A stretch of 64,000 nucleotides of DNA from Chryseobacterium sp. StRB126 (lineage in GTDB: Bacteria > Bacteroidota > Bacteroidia > Flavobacteriales > Weeksellaceae): assembly GCF_000829375.1 (NCBI RefSeq), contig NZ_AP014624.1, positions 2,046,001-2,110,000 of the forward strand, given 5' to 3'. Under the pieces are notes generated by a model. It was not told where the DNA came from, searched no databases, and was given only the letters and a program-made list of their open reading frames with translations. Both the position numbers and the translations under genes were made by a program. Positions 54,189 through 61,792 of the stretch are shown piece by piece (position 1 is the stretch's first letter; each line of letters begins with the position of its first letter).

Positions 54189-55697
54189 ATGCAAATAGAT
54201 ACAAGACCCCTGACTGTTCAGGATTATGATGAGCTGGCAGAAACAATGAAAAGAGCCTATCCGCAAATGTCAGAATCCATATGGTCTAAAAAAAGCATAG
54301 AAAAACTGACAAGGATATTTCCCAATGGGCAAATCTGCATTACAGTAGACGGAAAATTAGCGGCAGTAGCGCTTTCTATCATTGTTAATTATGAAGAATT
54401 CGGGGATGACCATACCTATAGTGATATTACTGGAAATTATACTTTCAATACCCATTTATCCACCGGAAATGTTTTATACGGAATAGAAGTCTTTGTAGAT
54501 CCTGAGTATCGTGAACTACGCCTTGGAAGGAGGCTCTATGATGCCCGGAAAGAGCTCTGTGAACAGTTAAACCTAAAATCAATTGTTCTTGGGGGCAGAA
54601 TCCCGAATTATCACAAATACAGCCACGAGTTTTCGCCAAGAGAATATATCCGAAAAGTAAGAGATAAAGAGATTTATGATCCGGTATTGTCTTTTCAGCT
54701 TTCCAATAACTTTCTTCCGATAAGAATCCTGAAAAAATATCTTCCTGAAGATGAAGCATCGAGAGAAAATGCAGTTCTTTTACAATGGAACAACATCTAT
54801 TACAGCAGAAAACCGAATACCATGCAGGACAGCATTATCCGTCTTGGTCTGGTGCAGTGGCAGATGAGGCATTTCAAAGATATAGAAGCCTTTTATGAAC
54901 AGGTGGAGTTTTTTGTGAATGTAATGGGGGATTATAAATCCGATTTTGTTCTTTTTCCTGAACTCTTTAACACTCCTTTGCTGGCTCCTTTCAATAATCT
55001 TTCTGAAAGAGACAGTATGATAGAGCTTGCAAAACTTACTGAGGATATTAAAAAGAAAATTTCTGAGTTGGCCATTAGTTATAATGTCAATATCATTTCC
55101 GGAAGTATGCCAGTCTTTGATCATGATACTAATGATTTGTATAATGTCAGTTACCTTCTTCACCGTGATGGGCGTATGGATGAATACAGAAAGATCCATA
55201 TCACACCAAATGAAAAGAGATATTATGGGATGAAAGGAGGTAATGAAATAAAAGTTTTCGATACAGACTGTGGTAAAATAGGTCTCGTGATCTGCTACGA
55301 CGTTGAATTCCCGGAATTGCCAAGAATTTTAGCCGATCAGGGGATGAAGATCCTGTTTGTTCCTTATCTTACCGATACACAGAACGCGTATATGAGAGTC
55401 CGCCATTGTGCCGCAGCAAGAGCTATAGAAAATGAATGCTATGTAGCCATTGCAGGTTGTGTAGGGAATCTTCCGAAAGTCAATAATATGGATATCCAGT
55501 TTGGGCAGGCTGCTGTATTTACTCCTTCAGATTTCGCATTCCCATCTAATGCAGTGAAAGGGGAAGCAACACCTAATACAGAAATGACCCTGATTGTAGA
55601 TGTAGATTTGAATTTACTGAAAGACCTCCATCACAATGGCTCGGTTCAGGTGATGAAAGACCGCAGAAAAGATCTTTATGAAACCTATCTTAAATAA
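54189..55697 (+). CDS. GNAT N-acetyltransferase fused to a carbon-nitrogen hydrolase
   Basis: A 502-residue two-domain protein. The N-terminal GNAT domain (about 1-160) contains YGIEVFVDPEYRELRLGRRLYDARKELCEQLNLKSI with the acetyl-CoA loop. The nitrilase-superfamily domain (about 215-500) has the catalytic triad by motif: Glu in FVLFPELFN, Lys in YRKIHITPNEK and Cys in GLVICYDVEFPE. This fusion recurs in Bacteroidota, probably acting as an amidase, but the substrate is unknown. It is followed by a strong terminator. Confidence 0.92.
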   Translation: MQIDTRPLTVQDYDELAETMKRAYPQMSESIWSKKSIEKLTRIFPNGQICITVDGKLAAVALSIIVNYEEFGDDHTYSDITGNYTFNTHLSTGNVLYGIEVFVDPEYRELRLGRRLYDARKELCEQLNLKSIVLGGRIPNYHKYSHEFSPREYIRKVRDKEIYDPVLSFQLSNNFLPIRILKKYLPEDEASRENAVLLQWNNIYYSRKPNTMQDSIIRLGLVQWQMRHFKDIEAFYEQVEFFVNVMGDYKSDFVLFPELFNTPLLAPFNNLSERDSMIELAKLTEDIKKKISELAISYNVNIISGSMPVFDHDTNDLYNVSYLLHRDGRMDEYRKIHITPNEKRYYGMKGGNEIKVFDTDCGKIGLVICYDVEFPELPRILADQGMKILFVPYLTDTQNAYMRVRHCAAARAIENECYVAIAGCVGNLPKVNNMDIQFGQAAVFTPSDFAFPSNAVKGEATPNTEMTLIVDVDLNLLKDLHHNGSVQVMKDRRKDLYETYLK

Positions 55698-55698
55698 C

Positions 55699-55728
55699 AA
55701 AACAGAATGCGAAAGCATTCTGTTTTTA
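55699..55728 (+). terminator. Terminator of the GNAT-hydrolase gene
   Basis: AAACAGAATGC, loop GAAA, GCATTCTGTTT, then a T-run, directly after the stop codon. Confidence 0.9.
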
Positions 55729-55752
55729 TTTACCTAAAATTTTTTGAGCGAA

Positions 55753-55920
55753 TTATTTATACTGTGGGCAAACCACTGCAGGACAAATCAATCCCGGGCA
55801 CTGTGGAAGTCCATCAGTAGGGCAGCATTGGTGTGAACATTTTCCACCGATGATAATTCCGCTTCCGGAAACACTTTTTAATTGTTCTCTTGAAAGTTTG
55901 CTGTTACGTAAATTTTTCAT
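55753..55920 (-). CDS. Cys-rich bacteriocin-like peptide (55 aa)
   Basis: A small gene read on the minus strand from ATG at 55918-55920. The N-terminal half, MKNLRNSKLSREQLKSVSGS, is the leader form common in Chryseobacterium bacteriocin-like peptides: Lys/Arg-rich, L-S-R-E-x-L-K-S-V-S-G, ending in G-S-G instead of the usual G-G. The rest is short and has six Cys (KCSHQCCPT, QCPGLICPAVVCPQ) with many prolines, suggesting disulphide bonds after export. No transporter or immunity gene is adjacent. Promoter unclear. It is probably a peptide with signal or antimicrobial role; function is not proven. Confidence 0.8.
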   Translation of the reverse strand: MKNLRNSKLSREQLKSVSGSGIIIGGKCSHQCCPTDGLPQCPGLICPAVVCPQYK

Positions 55921-56357
55921 GTTGTAATACTTTTATTGGTTTGTTTTAATGTTTGTACTCCGTAAATATATAAATTATTATTATACATGACATTCTTTTT
56001 TCATTATGCTTATAAATAATCACTTAAAACATTGATTATGTGATGATATTTTTAATCTCTATATGGTGATTTTCTGTCAGTTTTTTAATAAAATAACCTA
56101 AGTTCAGGGTAGAAATTTTTGCTCAAATGAGCATGAAGTTAGCAATCGGAGGCGGGATTAATTAAAAAACATCAAGAAAGACTATTTTTTTGTTTCATTA
56201 AATAAGAACATAGATAGTAACGGTATGGCTAAAAGTAACTTCCACCCTCAAGCTTCCCACTTCCAGCCATTTAACCTTAACTTTCTTACTCCAAACTCAA
56301 GTGAAAATACTATTAGGAATAGTTTTTGGAGTAAATTGCACCTACTATTGATATACT
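55921..56357. other. 437-base spacer
   Basis: Divergent region between the peptide gene and the UbiB-like gene. It holds the 208-bp element at 56095-56302 (listed separately); the rest is A+T-rich without features I can support. Confidence 0.6.
56095..56302. repeat. MITE-like element A, copy 2 (208 bp)
   Basis: The left end AACCTAAGTTCAGGGTAGA (56095-56113) resembles the left end of the 37586 copy. The right end (56283-56302) is its degenerate complement. Inside are a CTTCCACCCTCAAGCTTCCC stretch (from 56239) and a GCAATCGGAGGCGGGATTAA piece (from about 56152), so it is a mosaic of several repeat families. Confidence 0.6.
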
Positions 56358-58007
56358 ATGTTTGATAAGCAACAAAGAAAACTGAAAAGATCCGCAAGAC
56401 TGATTTCTGTATTAAGCAAATACGGCTTTAAAGATATGCTTGCAAGAATGAATGGGGGAAATAAACAGGAAGAAGTTTCCGGTAATTCGGATGAGATTAT
56501 TTCAAAAGGAACAGTTTATGAAAGGATCAGACTTGCTTTGGAAGAATTGGGGCCTACTTTTGTAAAGCTTGGACAAACATTCAGTAACAGAGAAGATCTG
56601 TTGCCACCGGAATTGATTCAGGAGCTGCAGAAGCTGCAGGATAAGGTTGAAACAGTAGATATGGATGTAGAAGAAGCTCTGGAAAATGAGTTTAATATTT
56701 CTGTGAAAGATCATTTTCTGGAAATTCAGAAAGAACCTTTGGCAACCGCCTCTATTGCACAGGTATATAAAGCCGTATTACTGGATGGTAGTCCGGTTAT
56801 TTTAAAGCTTAGAAAACCTGATGTACAATCTGTCATAGAAGATGATTTATTACTCATCAAAGACATTGAAAAATTAATTTCAGCCTATTCGGAAATTGGA
56901 GAGAAGCTTAATCTCAAACAGGCGATTTCTACTTTTGAAAGATCTCTATTAGAAGAAGTTTCTCTGATTAATGAGAAGAATAACATCCAACAATTCCGAC
57001 TCAATTTTAAGAATAGCAAAGAAACCTATGTTCCTAAGGTTTATGATGAATTTTCCAACAATAATATTCTTTGTATGGAATTTATTGATGGGATCAAGGT
57101 AACCGATAAATCTGTTCTTTTAGCTAACAATATTGATCCTGTAAAAGTTTCTGAAGCCGGTCTGAGACTCTTTGTTTCGCAAATCCTGGACTATGGATTC
57201 TTTCATGCCGACCCACATGCAGGAAATATTTTAGTAAAAAAAGATGGACGAATTGTTTTTATTGATTTTGGAGCAGTAGGAAAGATTCAACCAAATGATA
57301 AGGAGATTCTTGAAAATCTTATCGTAAGCTTTGTAGCTAAAAATCCACATAAAATAGTCCGTTATCTCAAAAAAATGGCGGTGAGCTATGAAATTCCTGA
57401 CGAAAGAAGATTTGAAAACGATGTAGAAGATATTTTGAATTTCGTACACAGTTCTTCATTACAGGAGATCAACGTACAGGTGATTATTAATAAAATGAAG
57501 GATATTTTGAAAGATAACAGACTTTATATGCCTGATTATTTTTACCTTTTATTTAAAGGAATTAGCTTGATAGAAGGAGTAGGAAGAAATATCAATCCTG
57601 ATCTGGATATCGTAAAAAGCCTTCATCCCTACACTAAAAAAATATTTACCAAAAAGATCAGTCCGAAAAACCTTTTAAAGACAGGAATGGATCGGATGAT
57701 GAATTTTACAGACAATATTGATGAAATTCCAAGAGAACTTCGCTCAGTACTTCAAAAACTGGATGAAAATAAATTTACAGTCTCCAGTGAGATCAAAAAT
57801 ATAGAAAAAACCAATCAGCTGATTAAATCCAGTGTGGTCAATCTGATTTTAGCCATGATTTTAGGGGCTAATATTATTGCGACATCAATTGTTTTTACCT
57901 CAGAATCCGGACCGAGAATAGGAGAACTATCTTTGGTAGCTGTTCTGGGCTTCATTTTTTCAATCATTTTAATAGTAATACTTTTGCTGAGAGTAACAAG
58001 AAAATAA
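56358..58007 (+). CDS. ABC1/UbiB-family atypical kinase
   Basis: A 549-residue protein of the AarF/UbiB/ADCK family, linked to ubiquinone or isoprenoid-quinone metabolism. Motifs: the family KxGQ signature in TFVKLGQTFSNREDLLPPEL near residue 70, an Ala-rich nucleotide loop ATASIAQVYKA, Asp in FFHADPHAGNILV and DFG in FIDFGAVGKIQ. Two transmembrane helices end the protein (about 490-545). The genus uses menaquinone, so the role is probably in quinone supply rather than in ubiquinone. A single-gene unit. Confidence 0.93.
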   Translation: MFDKQQRKLKRSARLISVLSKYGFKDMLARMNGGNKQEEVSGNSDEIISKGTVYERIRLALEELGPTFVKLGQTFSNREDLLPPELIQELQKLQDKVETVDMDVEEALENEFNISVKDHFLEIQKEPLATASIAQVYKAVLLDGSPVILKLRKPDVQSVIEDDLLLIKDIEKLISAYSEIGEKLNLKQAISTFERSLLEEVSLINEKNNIQQFRLNFKNSKETYVPKVYDEFSNNNILCMEFIDGIKVTDKSVLLANNIDPVKVSEAGLRLFVSQILDYGFFHADPHAGNILVKKDGRIVFIDFGAVGKIQPNDKEILENLIVSFVAKNPHKIVRYLKKMAVSYEIPDERRFENDVEDILNFVHSSSLQEINVQVIINKMKDILKDNRLYMPDYFYLLFKGISLIEGVGRNINPDLDIVKSLHPYTKKIFTKKISPKNLLKTGMDRMMNFTDNIDEIPRELRSVLQKLDENKFTVSSEIKNIEKTNQLIKSSVVNLILAMILGANIIATSIVFTSESGPRIGELSLVAVLGFIFSIILIVILLLRVTRK

Positions 58008-58013
58008 TCGAGT

Positions 58014-58078
58014 TGCGGGCTTCGAGTATAAAAAGATGTATCATCTAAAGTTGGTATCCCGAACCTCGGATCTCGTAC
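58014..58078. repeat. CGAGTTGCGGG/CCCGAACCTCGG degenerate repeat
   Basis: Paired short words (CGAGTTGCGGGCTTCGAG and, inverted, CCCGAACCTCGGATCTCGTA) resemble the 21945-21990 stretch. A dispersed family between genes. Confidence 0.5.
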
Positions 58079-58096
58079 CACTTAAAAAATAAAGCA

Positions 58097-58606
58097 ATGA
58101 AAAAACTAATCATAACCACGATAACTCTTTGCAGTTCATTCTGCATGGCTCAGGAAGGAAATGAAGAGAAGATCCAAGGAGACTTTGATGGAAACGGAAC
58201 AAAAGAATATGGGTATGCTAAGGTCAGTGATTGCAGTGATGAATGTGACGGGAAGTGTAATACCACCGTTTATTTCAGTGATAAAAATATAAAGCCATTC
58301 ACTATTTCGATGGCTAAAGGCGGTGCTTTATACAACCTGGGGGATCTTAACAACGACGGAAAGGATGATATTGGCTTTTATCCCAATTGGTGTACCAGCT
58401 GCTGGCATCCATTTTATACCTACACTTTAAGTAAAACCGGATGGAGACCATTGGTAGACCCTATTTCCACTCATTGTAACCAATGGGAAGAAGATAAATT
58501 TCCTATTAAAAAAGACCCTAAAAAGACCCGAAGTGTTATCATCACGACCAGTGAATGGAAAGATGATGATATTAAAATAAGCAGTAAAAGCGTAAAAGTA
58601 AATTGA
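58097..58606 (+). CDS. Secreted Ca-binding-like protein, unknown function
   Basis: A 169-residue protein with a signal peptide (MKKLIITTITLCSSFCMAQ). It has two Asp/Asn/Gly loops, GDFDGNGTKEYG and DLNNDGKDDIG, like FG-GAP or dockerin-type calcium sites. A Cys-rich stretch (SDCSDECDGKCNTT, NWCTSCWHPF) suggests disulphide bonds in the periplasm. The rest is beta-rich. Role unknown. Confidence 0.7.
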   Translation: MKKLIITTITLCSSFCMAQEGNEEKIQGDFDGNGTKEYGYAKVSDCSDECDGKCNTTVYFSDKNIKPFTISMAKGGALYNLGDLNNDGKDDIGFYPNWCTSCWHPFYTYTLSKTGWRPLVDPISTHCNQWEEDKFPIKKDPKKTRSVIITTSEWKDDDIKISSKSVKVN

Positions 58607-58749
58607 GACGGTTAAGAGATTAAAAGTCAAGGTTAATATGAGTTTTAAAGAAGATGTTTCATACCTTACCTCTTGAAATCTCGGATCTCCATTCTCCTTA
58701 TCTCTTTTCTGTTTGCTAAAACCTGATTTTACATTTTAATATTAATACC

Positions 58750-58757
58750 TATCTTTG
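58750..58757 (+). promoter_or_regulatory. -7 box of the DEAD-box helicase gene
   Basis: TATCTTTG (58750-58757) followed by CA, four bases before the ATG at 58762. It implies an almost leaderless transcript. The -33 element is not clear. Confidence 0.5.
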
Positions 58758-58761
58758 CAAA

Positions 58762-60114
58762 ATGGAAAAACTCACTTTTGCAGATTTTGACCTGCCGGTT
58801 AAAATTCTTGATGTTTTAGCAGATTTAGAATTATTTGAGCCTACTCCGATTCAGGAGAAAAGTTTAAAGCCTATCCTTTCCGGAAGAGATGTAATGGGAA
58901 TTGCACAAACCGGAACCGGGAAAACATTGGCGTATCTTTTACCCGTTCTTAAAACGTGGAAATACAGTAAAACAGGAAATCCAACGGTTTTAGTATTGGT
59001 TCCTACAAGAGAATTGGTGGTACAGGTAACAGAAATTCTTGAGAAACTGACTGAAAATATTACTGCAAGAGTAATCGGAATATACGGTGGAAAAAATATC
59101 AATACCCAGAAACTATTATTTAATGATGGTTGTGATATTTTAGTAGGTACACCAGGAAGAGTAATGGACCTTTCCATAGACAATGCCATTTCTCTTAAAG
59201 AAATTCAGAAGCTTATCATTGATGAATTTGATGAGATGCTTAATCTGGGTTTCAGACCACAGCTTACCCATATTTTTGAAATGATGAAGGAGAAGAGACA
59301 AAATATTCTTTTCTCTGCAACCATGACAGAAGCTGTAGACGGTATGTTGGAAGAATACTTTGCCAGCCCTATAGAAATTTCATTGGCAAAATCAGGGACT
59401 CCGCTTGAAAAAATTGAGCAGACAGCCTATAAAGTTGAAAACTTTAATACGAAGATCAACCTTCTTGAGCATTTGTTGAAGAATGATACAGATATGTCTA
59501 AAGTTTTGATCTTTAACAATAATAAAAAACATGCTGATCTTCTTTTCACTAAAATTGATGAGCTTTTCCCTGAGCAGTTTGATGTGATTCACTCCAATAA
59601 ATCTCAAAACTACAGGCTTAAGGCGATGAAAAGCTTTGAAAATGAAGAAATCAGAGGTTTAATTACAACCGATGTAATGGCGAGAGGTCTTGATATCTCA
59701 AATATTACCCACGTTATCAACTTTGAAACGCCTGATATCCCTGAGCAGTATATCCATAGAATCGGTAGAACAGGTAGAGCAGATAAAGAGGGTAAAGCAA
59801 TGACTTTTGTTACTAAAAAGGAAGAGCCTTTAATTCTGGATATCGAGCTTTTAATGGATAAAGAATTACAGTTTAATGACTTCCCGGAAGGCGTTAAAAT
59901 TAACCCGAACAAAATTGCTTCAGAAAAAGATGAAGTAGTGATGAAAAATCCTGCACAGGTAAAACTGAACGATGGTGGAGGAGCATTCCATGAGAAAAAG
60001 GCGAAGAATACAAAAGAAAACTGGGGTGGACCTTCAAAAAGAAAAGTGCCCAAGAAGTTTGGAGCTAACAGATCGCAGCAGAAGGCAATCTCTAAATCGA
60101 AGAGAAAGAAATAA
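58762..60114 (+). CDS. DEAD-box RNA helicase (DEFD variant)
   Basis: A 450-residue ATP-dependent RNA helicase. Q motif EPTPIQEKSL; motif I AQTGTGKT; Ia PTRELVVQV; Ib TPGRVMDL; motif II IIDEFDEML, with D-E-F-D instead of D-E-A-D; motif III SAT; VI HRIGRTGRADKEGKA. The C-terminal 80 residues are basic and low in complexity (KKAKNTKENWGGPSKRKVPKKFGAN), typical for RNA binding. It probably acts in ribosome assembly or cold-shock RNA handling. Confidence 0.95.
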   Translation: MEKLTFADFDLPVKILDVLADLELFEPTPIQEKSLKPILSGRDVMGIAQTGTGKTLAYLLPVLKTWKYSKTGNPTVLVLVPTRELVVQVTEILEKLTENITARVIGIYGGKNINTQKLLFNDGCDILVGTPGRVMDLSIDNAISLKEIQKLIIDEFDEMLNLGFRPQLTHIFEMMKEKRQNILFSATMTEAVDGMLEEYFASPIEISLAKSGTPLEKIEQTAYKVENFNTKINLLEHLLKNDTDMSKVLIFNNNKKHADLLFTKIDELFPEQFDVIHSNKSQNYRLKAMKSFENEEIRGLITTDVMARGLDISNITHVINFETPDIPEQYIHRIGRTGRADKEGKAMTFVTKKEEPLILDIELLMDKELQFNDFPEGVKINPNKIASEKDEVVMKNPAQVKLNDGGGAFHEKKAKNTKENWGGPSKRKVPKKFGANRSQQKAISKSKRKK

Positions 60115-60118
60115 AACA

Positions 60119-60150
60119 AAAAACGATTCCAAATCAGGAATCGTTTTTTT
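60119..60150. terminator. Terminator of the helicase gene
   Basis: AAAAACGATTCC, loop of 6 bases, GGAATCGTTTTT, then T-run. The opposite strand also has a T-run, and the convergent hydrolase gene ends at 60207. Confidence 0.9.
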
Positions 60151-60206
60151 TATCAATTTTGTTGATGAATCGTTGTAAGATTTAACTTTCTTCCTCTTCA
60201 TCATCT

Positions 60207-60863
60207 TTATTTCATATAAGGAGTAATCACCTTAGCCCAGATCTGATAACCTTCCGGTTTAAAGTGAAGCATATCTTCCACGAAAATATCTTTTCTTACC
60301 TTCCCGTTGGCATCTTCCATTGCCTTGGTTACATCTATAAACTCTGAATGAGGCTGCTTTTTCATGAAGGCCTCAATCCTTGCATTGGCTTCTTTGATCT
60401 GAGGCCAAAGGATCTCTCTACTGGGCGAGTATTTCATGGAGATATAATCTACTTCAATATCAGGAAATTTTTCACGGATTTTTTTGTAAAAGCTTTTGTA
60501 TCTCTTAACAACTTTTTGTGCTTTTAATTGATGATTATCTGCAAAATCATTTTCTCCGCAATAGATAATGATCTGCTTAGGCTGGTAAGGAGATAAAAGA
60601 TCATCTGCGAAATAATTAAGATCAGTAAGCCTTGAACCACCAAAACCTCTGTTGATAATGGTTTTAGTTGGGAAATAATCCGCTACATCAGTCCATTTCG
60701 TAAAAGATGAACTTCCTATTAATAAAATAGCATTTTGAGGAGGCGGAGTTTGTTGATCTTGCTTTTTGAATTCCTGGATGTCGTGCCAGAACATTGGCTT
60801 TTTTTCCTGCGAAAAGGCAATCGTAAAATACAACATTAGAAATGCTGATAGAATCTTCTTCAT
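60207..60863 (-). CDS. Secreted SGNH/GDSL-type hydrolase
   Basis: A 218-residue protein with a signal peptide (MKKILSAFLMLYFTIAFSQ). SGNH blocks: nucleophile Ser in AILLIGSSSFTKW, Gly in NRGFGGSRLTDL, Asn in IIYCGENDFADN, and Asp/His in DMLHFKPEGYQIW. It hydrolyses esters or acetyl groups of carbohydrates in the periplasm; substrate unknown. It sits downstream of a lipoprotein gene on the same strand. Confidence 0.92.
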   Translation of the reverse strand: MKKILSAFLMLYFTIAFSQEKKPMFWHDIQEFKKQDQQTPPPQNAILLIGSSSFTKWTDVADYFPTKTIINRGFGGSRLTDLNYFADDLLSPYQPKQIIIYCGENDFADNHQLKAQKVVKRYKSFYKKIREKFPDIEVDYISMKYSPSREILWPQIKEANARIEAFMKKQPHSEFIDVTKAMEDANGKVRKDIFVEDMLHFKPEGYQIWAKVITPYMK

Positions 60864-60900
60864 TATATTCAGTTTTAGAATTTGAGATAAAAATAATAAA

Positions 60901-60923
60901 AAACTCCCGATCAGCGGGAGTTT
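60901..60923 (-). terminator. Terminator of the 60929 lipoprotein gene
   Basis: AAACTCCCG (60901-60909), loop ATCAG, CGGGAGTTT (60915-60923). T-run on the minus strand beyond it. Confidence 0.85.
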
Positions 60924-60928
60924 AAGTC

Positions 60929-61408
60929 TTATCTTTTATAAGTAATGTAGGTGACGTCTATAACCTTGTCTCCGTTTTTATCATAATTTCCAACCAGCTG
61001 TGCCAGTCTAAACTCGGTTTGGGTAAGCATATCAACTCTGAAGCTCATATTGTCAGGCTCACCATCCTCTCCTTTTAGTTGAATATTCAGAACTTTAGAA
61101 TCTGTATCATAAGTGTATTTCCCTTCGTTTTTAGCAGCAAAATGGCAATTAGTTCCATCTGCATTTCCATCGTAAGCTGTATAGCTTACATAATAATCTG
61201 TTCTGAAGAAAAGTGTATTTTTCGCAGTACATCCTTCCGGAGTTGTAGTTTCAAGCACAGTTTTATTATCTTTTCCTGAAATAATTTCTGTCTTTACTTC
61301 TTTCCAATCCCCTTTCATAATATCCATTTCATAGGCGGTAAGGTTATCATCATTACAAGAAGTAAGCGCCAGAGCTGAAAAGGCAAATAAAAGTAGCTGT
61401 TTTTTCAT
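60929..61408 (-). CDS. Lipocalin-like lipoprotein, paralogue of 43293
   Basis: The ORF is 159 residues from ATG at 61406-61408 (a GTG two codons upstream is possible). MKKQLLLFAFSALALTSCNDD carries the lipobox with Cys18. The body has MKGDWKEVKTEIISGKDNKTV, paired strands (TLFFRTDYYVSYTAYDGN, KYTYDTDSKVLNIQL) and the ending YDKNGDKVIDVTYITYKR, which parallels the 43293-43760 protein (DVNGDGIKDEITAIYKRL). Likely an envelope lipoprotein with a beta-barrel ligand fold; ligand unknown. Confidence 0.75.
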   Translation of the reverse strand: MKKQLLLFAFSALALTSCNDDNLTAYEMDIMKGDWKEVKTEIISGKDNKTVLETTTPEGCTAKNTLFFRTDYYVSYTAYDGNADGTNCHFAAKNEGKYTYDTDSKVLNIQLKGEDGEPDNMSFRVDMLTQTEFRLAQLVGNYDKNGDKVIDVTYITYKR

Positions 61409-61565
61409 TTTCACAAATTTAAGAATATGCTAAAATATAAATAAATTTGAAATATATGTGATGAAATGATCTTTTTTTAAACGAATGTTTACAAATAAGT
61501 CAATTTTTAAAAGTCCGTTTGAGATTTTAAATGGATATGAATCTAAAAAGGAATATTTGTCTTAT

Positions 61566-61635
61566 GATAAAAGATAAAAGATAAAAGATAAAAGATAAAA
61601 GATAAAAGATAAAAGATAAAAGATAAAAGATAAAA
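61566..61635. repeat. GATAAAA heptamer array (10 copies)
   Basis: Ten perfect tandem GATAAAA units. It lies in the 384-base gap between the lipoprotein and alcohol dehydrogenase genes. A repeat number this clean changes easily by slippage. Confidence 0.95.
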
Positions 61636-61690
61636 GATCTTGTCGTTAAACAACTATTATCCGTGTATATATCCATGCGGATATCAACAT

Positions 61691-61757
61691 CAATAGGGGC
61701 GGGCTTTAGCCCGCCCAAACAAATAAATCATAATTCCATTGGCTTTAGCCAAAACTT
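61691..61757. repeat. REP-like double hairpin, copy 2
   Basis: CAATAGGGGCGGGCTTTAGC then CCGCCC, followed 25-30 bases later by TTGGCTTTAGCCAAAAC, the same pair as at 43018-43090. It lies about 35 bases past the stop of the alcohol dehydrogenase gene. Confidence 0.75.
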
Positions 61758-61792
61758 AAAGTAAAAGCTCTAAACCTTAAACTTTGAATTAT

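Noticed and set aside
54189..55697. GNAT-nitrilase fusion as a novel protein
   Set aside because: To my knowledge this fusion is already common in Bacteroidota, so it is listed as a feature only.
59610..60119. A 169-residue minus-strand frame opposite the helicase
   Set aside because: Antisense shadow of the helicase gene, Phe/Ser-rich, without its own signals.
61527..61718. A 63-residue minus-strand frame with FIFYLLSFIFYLLSF repeats
   Set aside because: It is the translation of the GATAAAA array; no start signal or conserved feature supports it as a gene.
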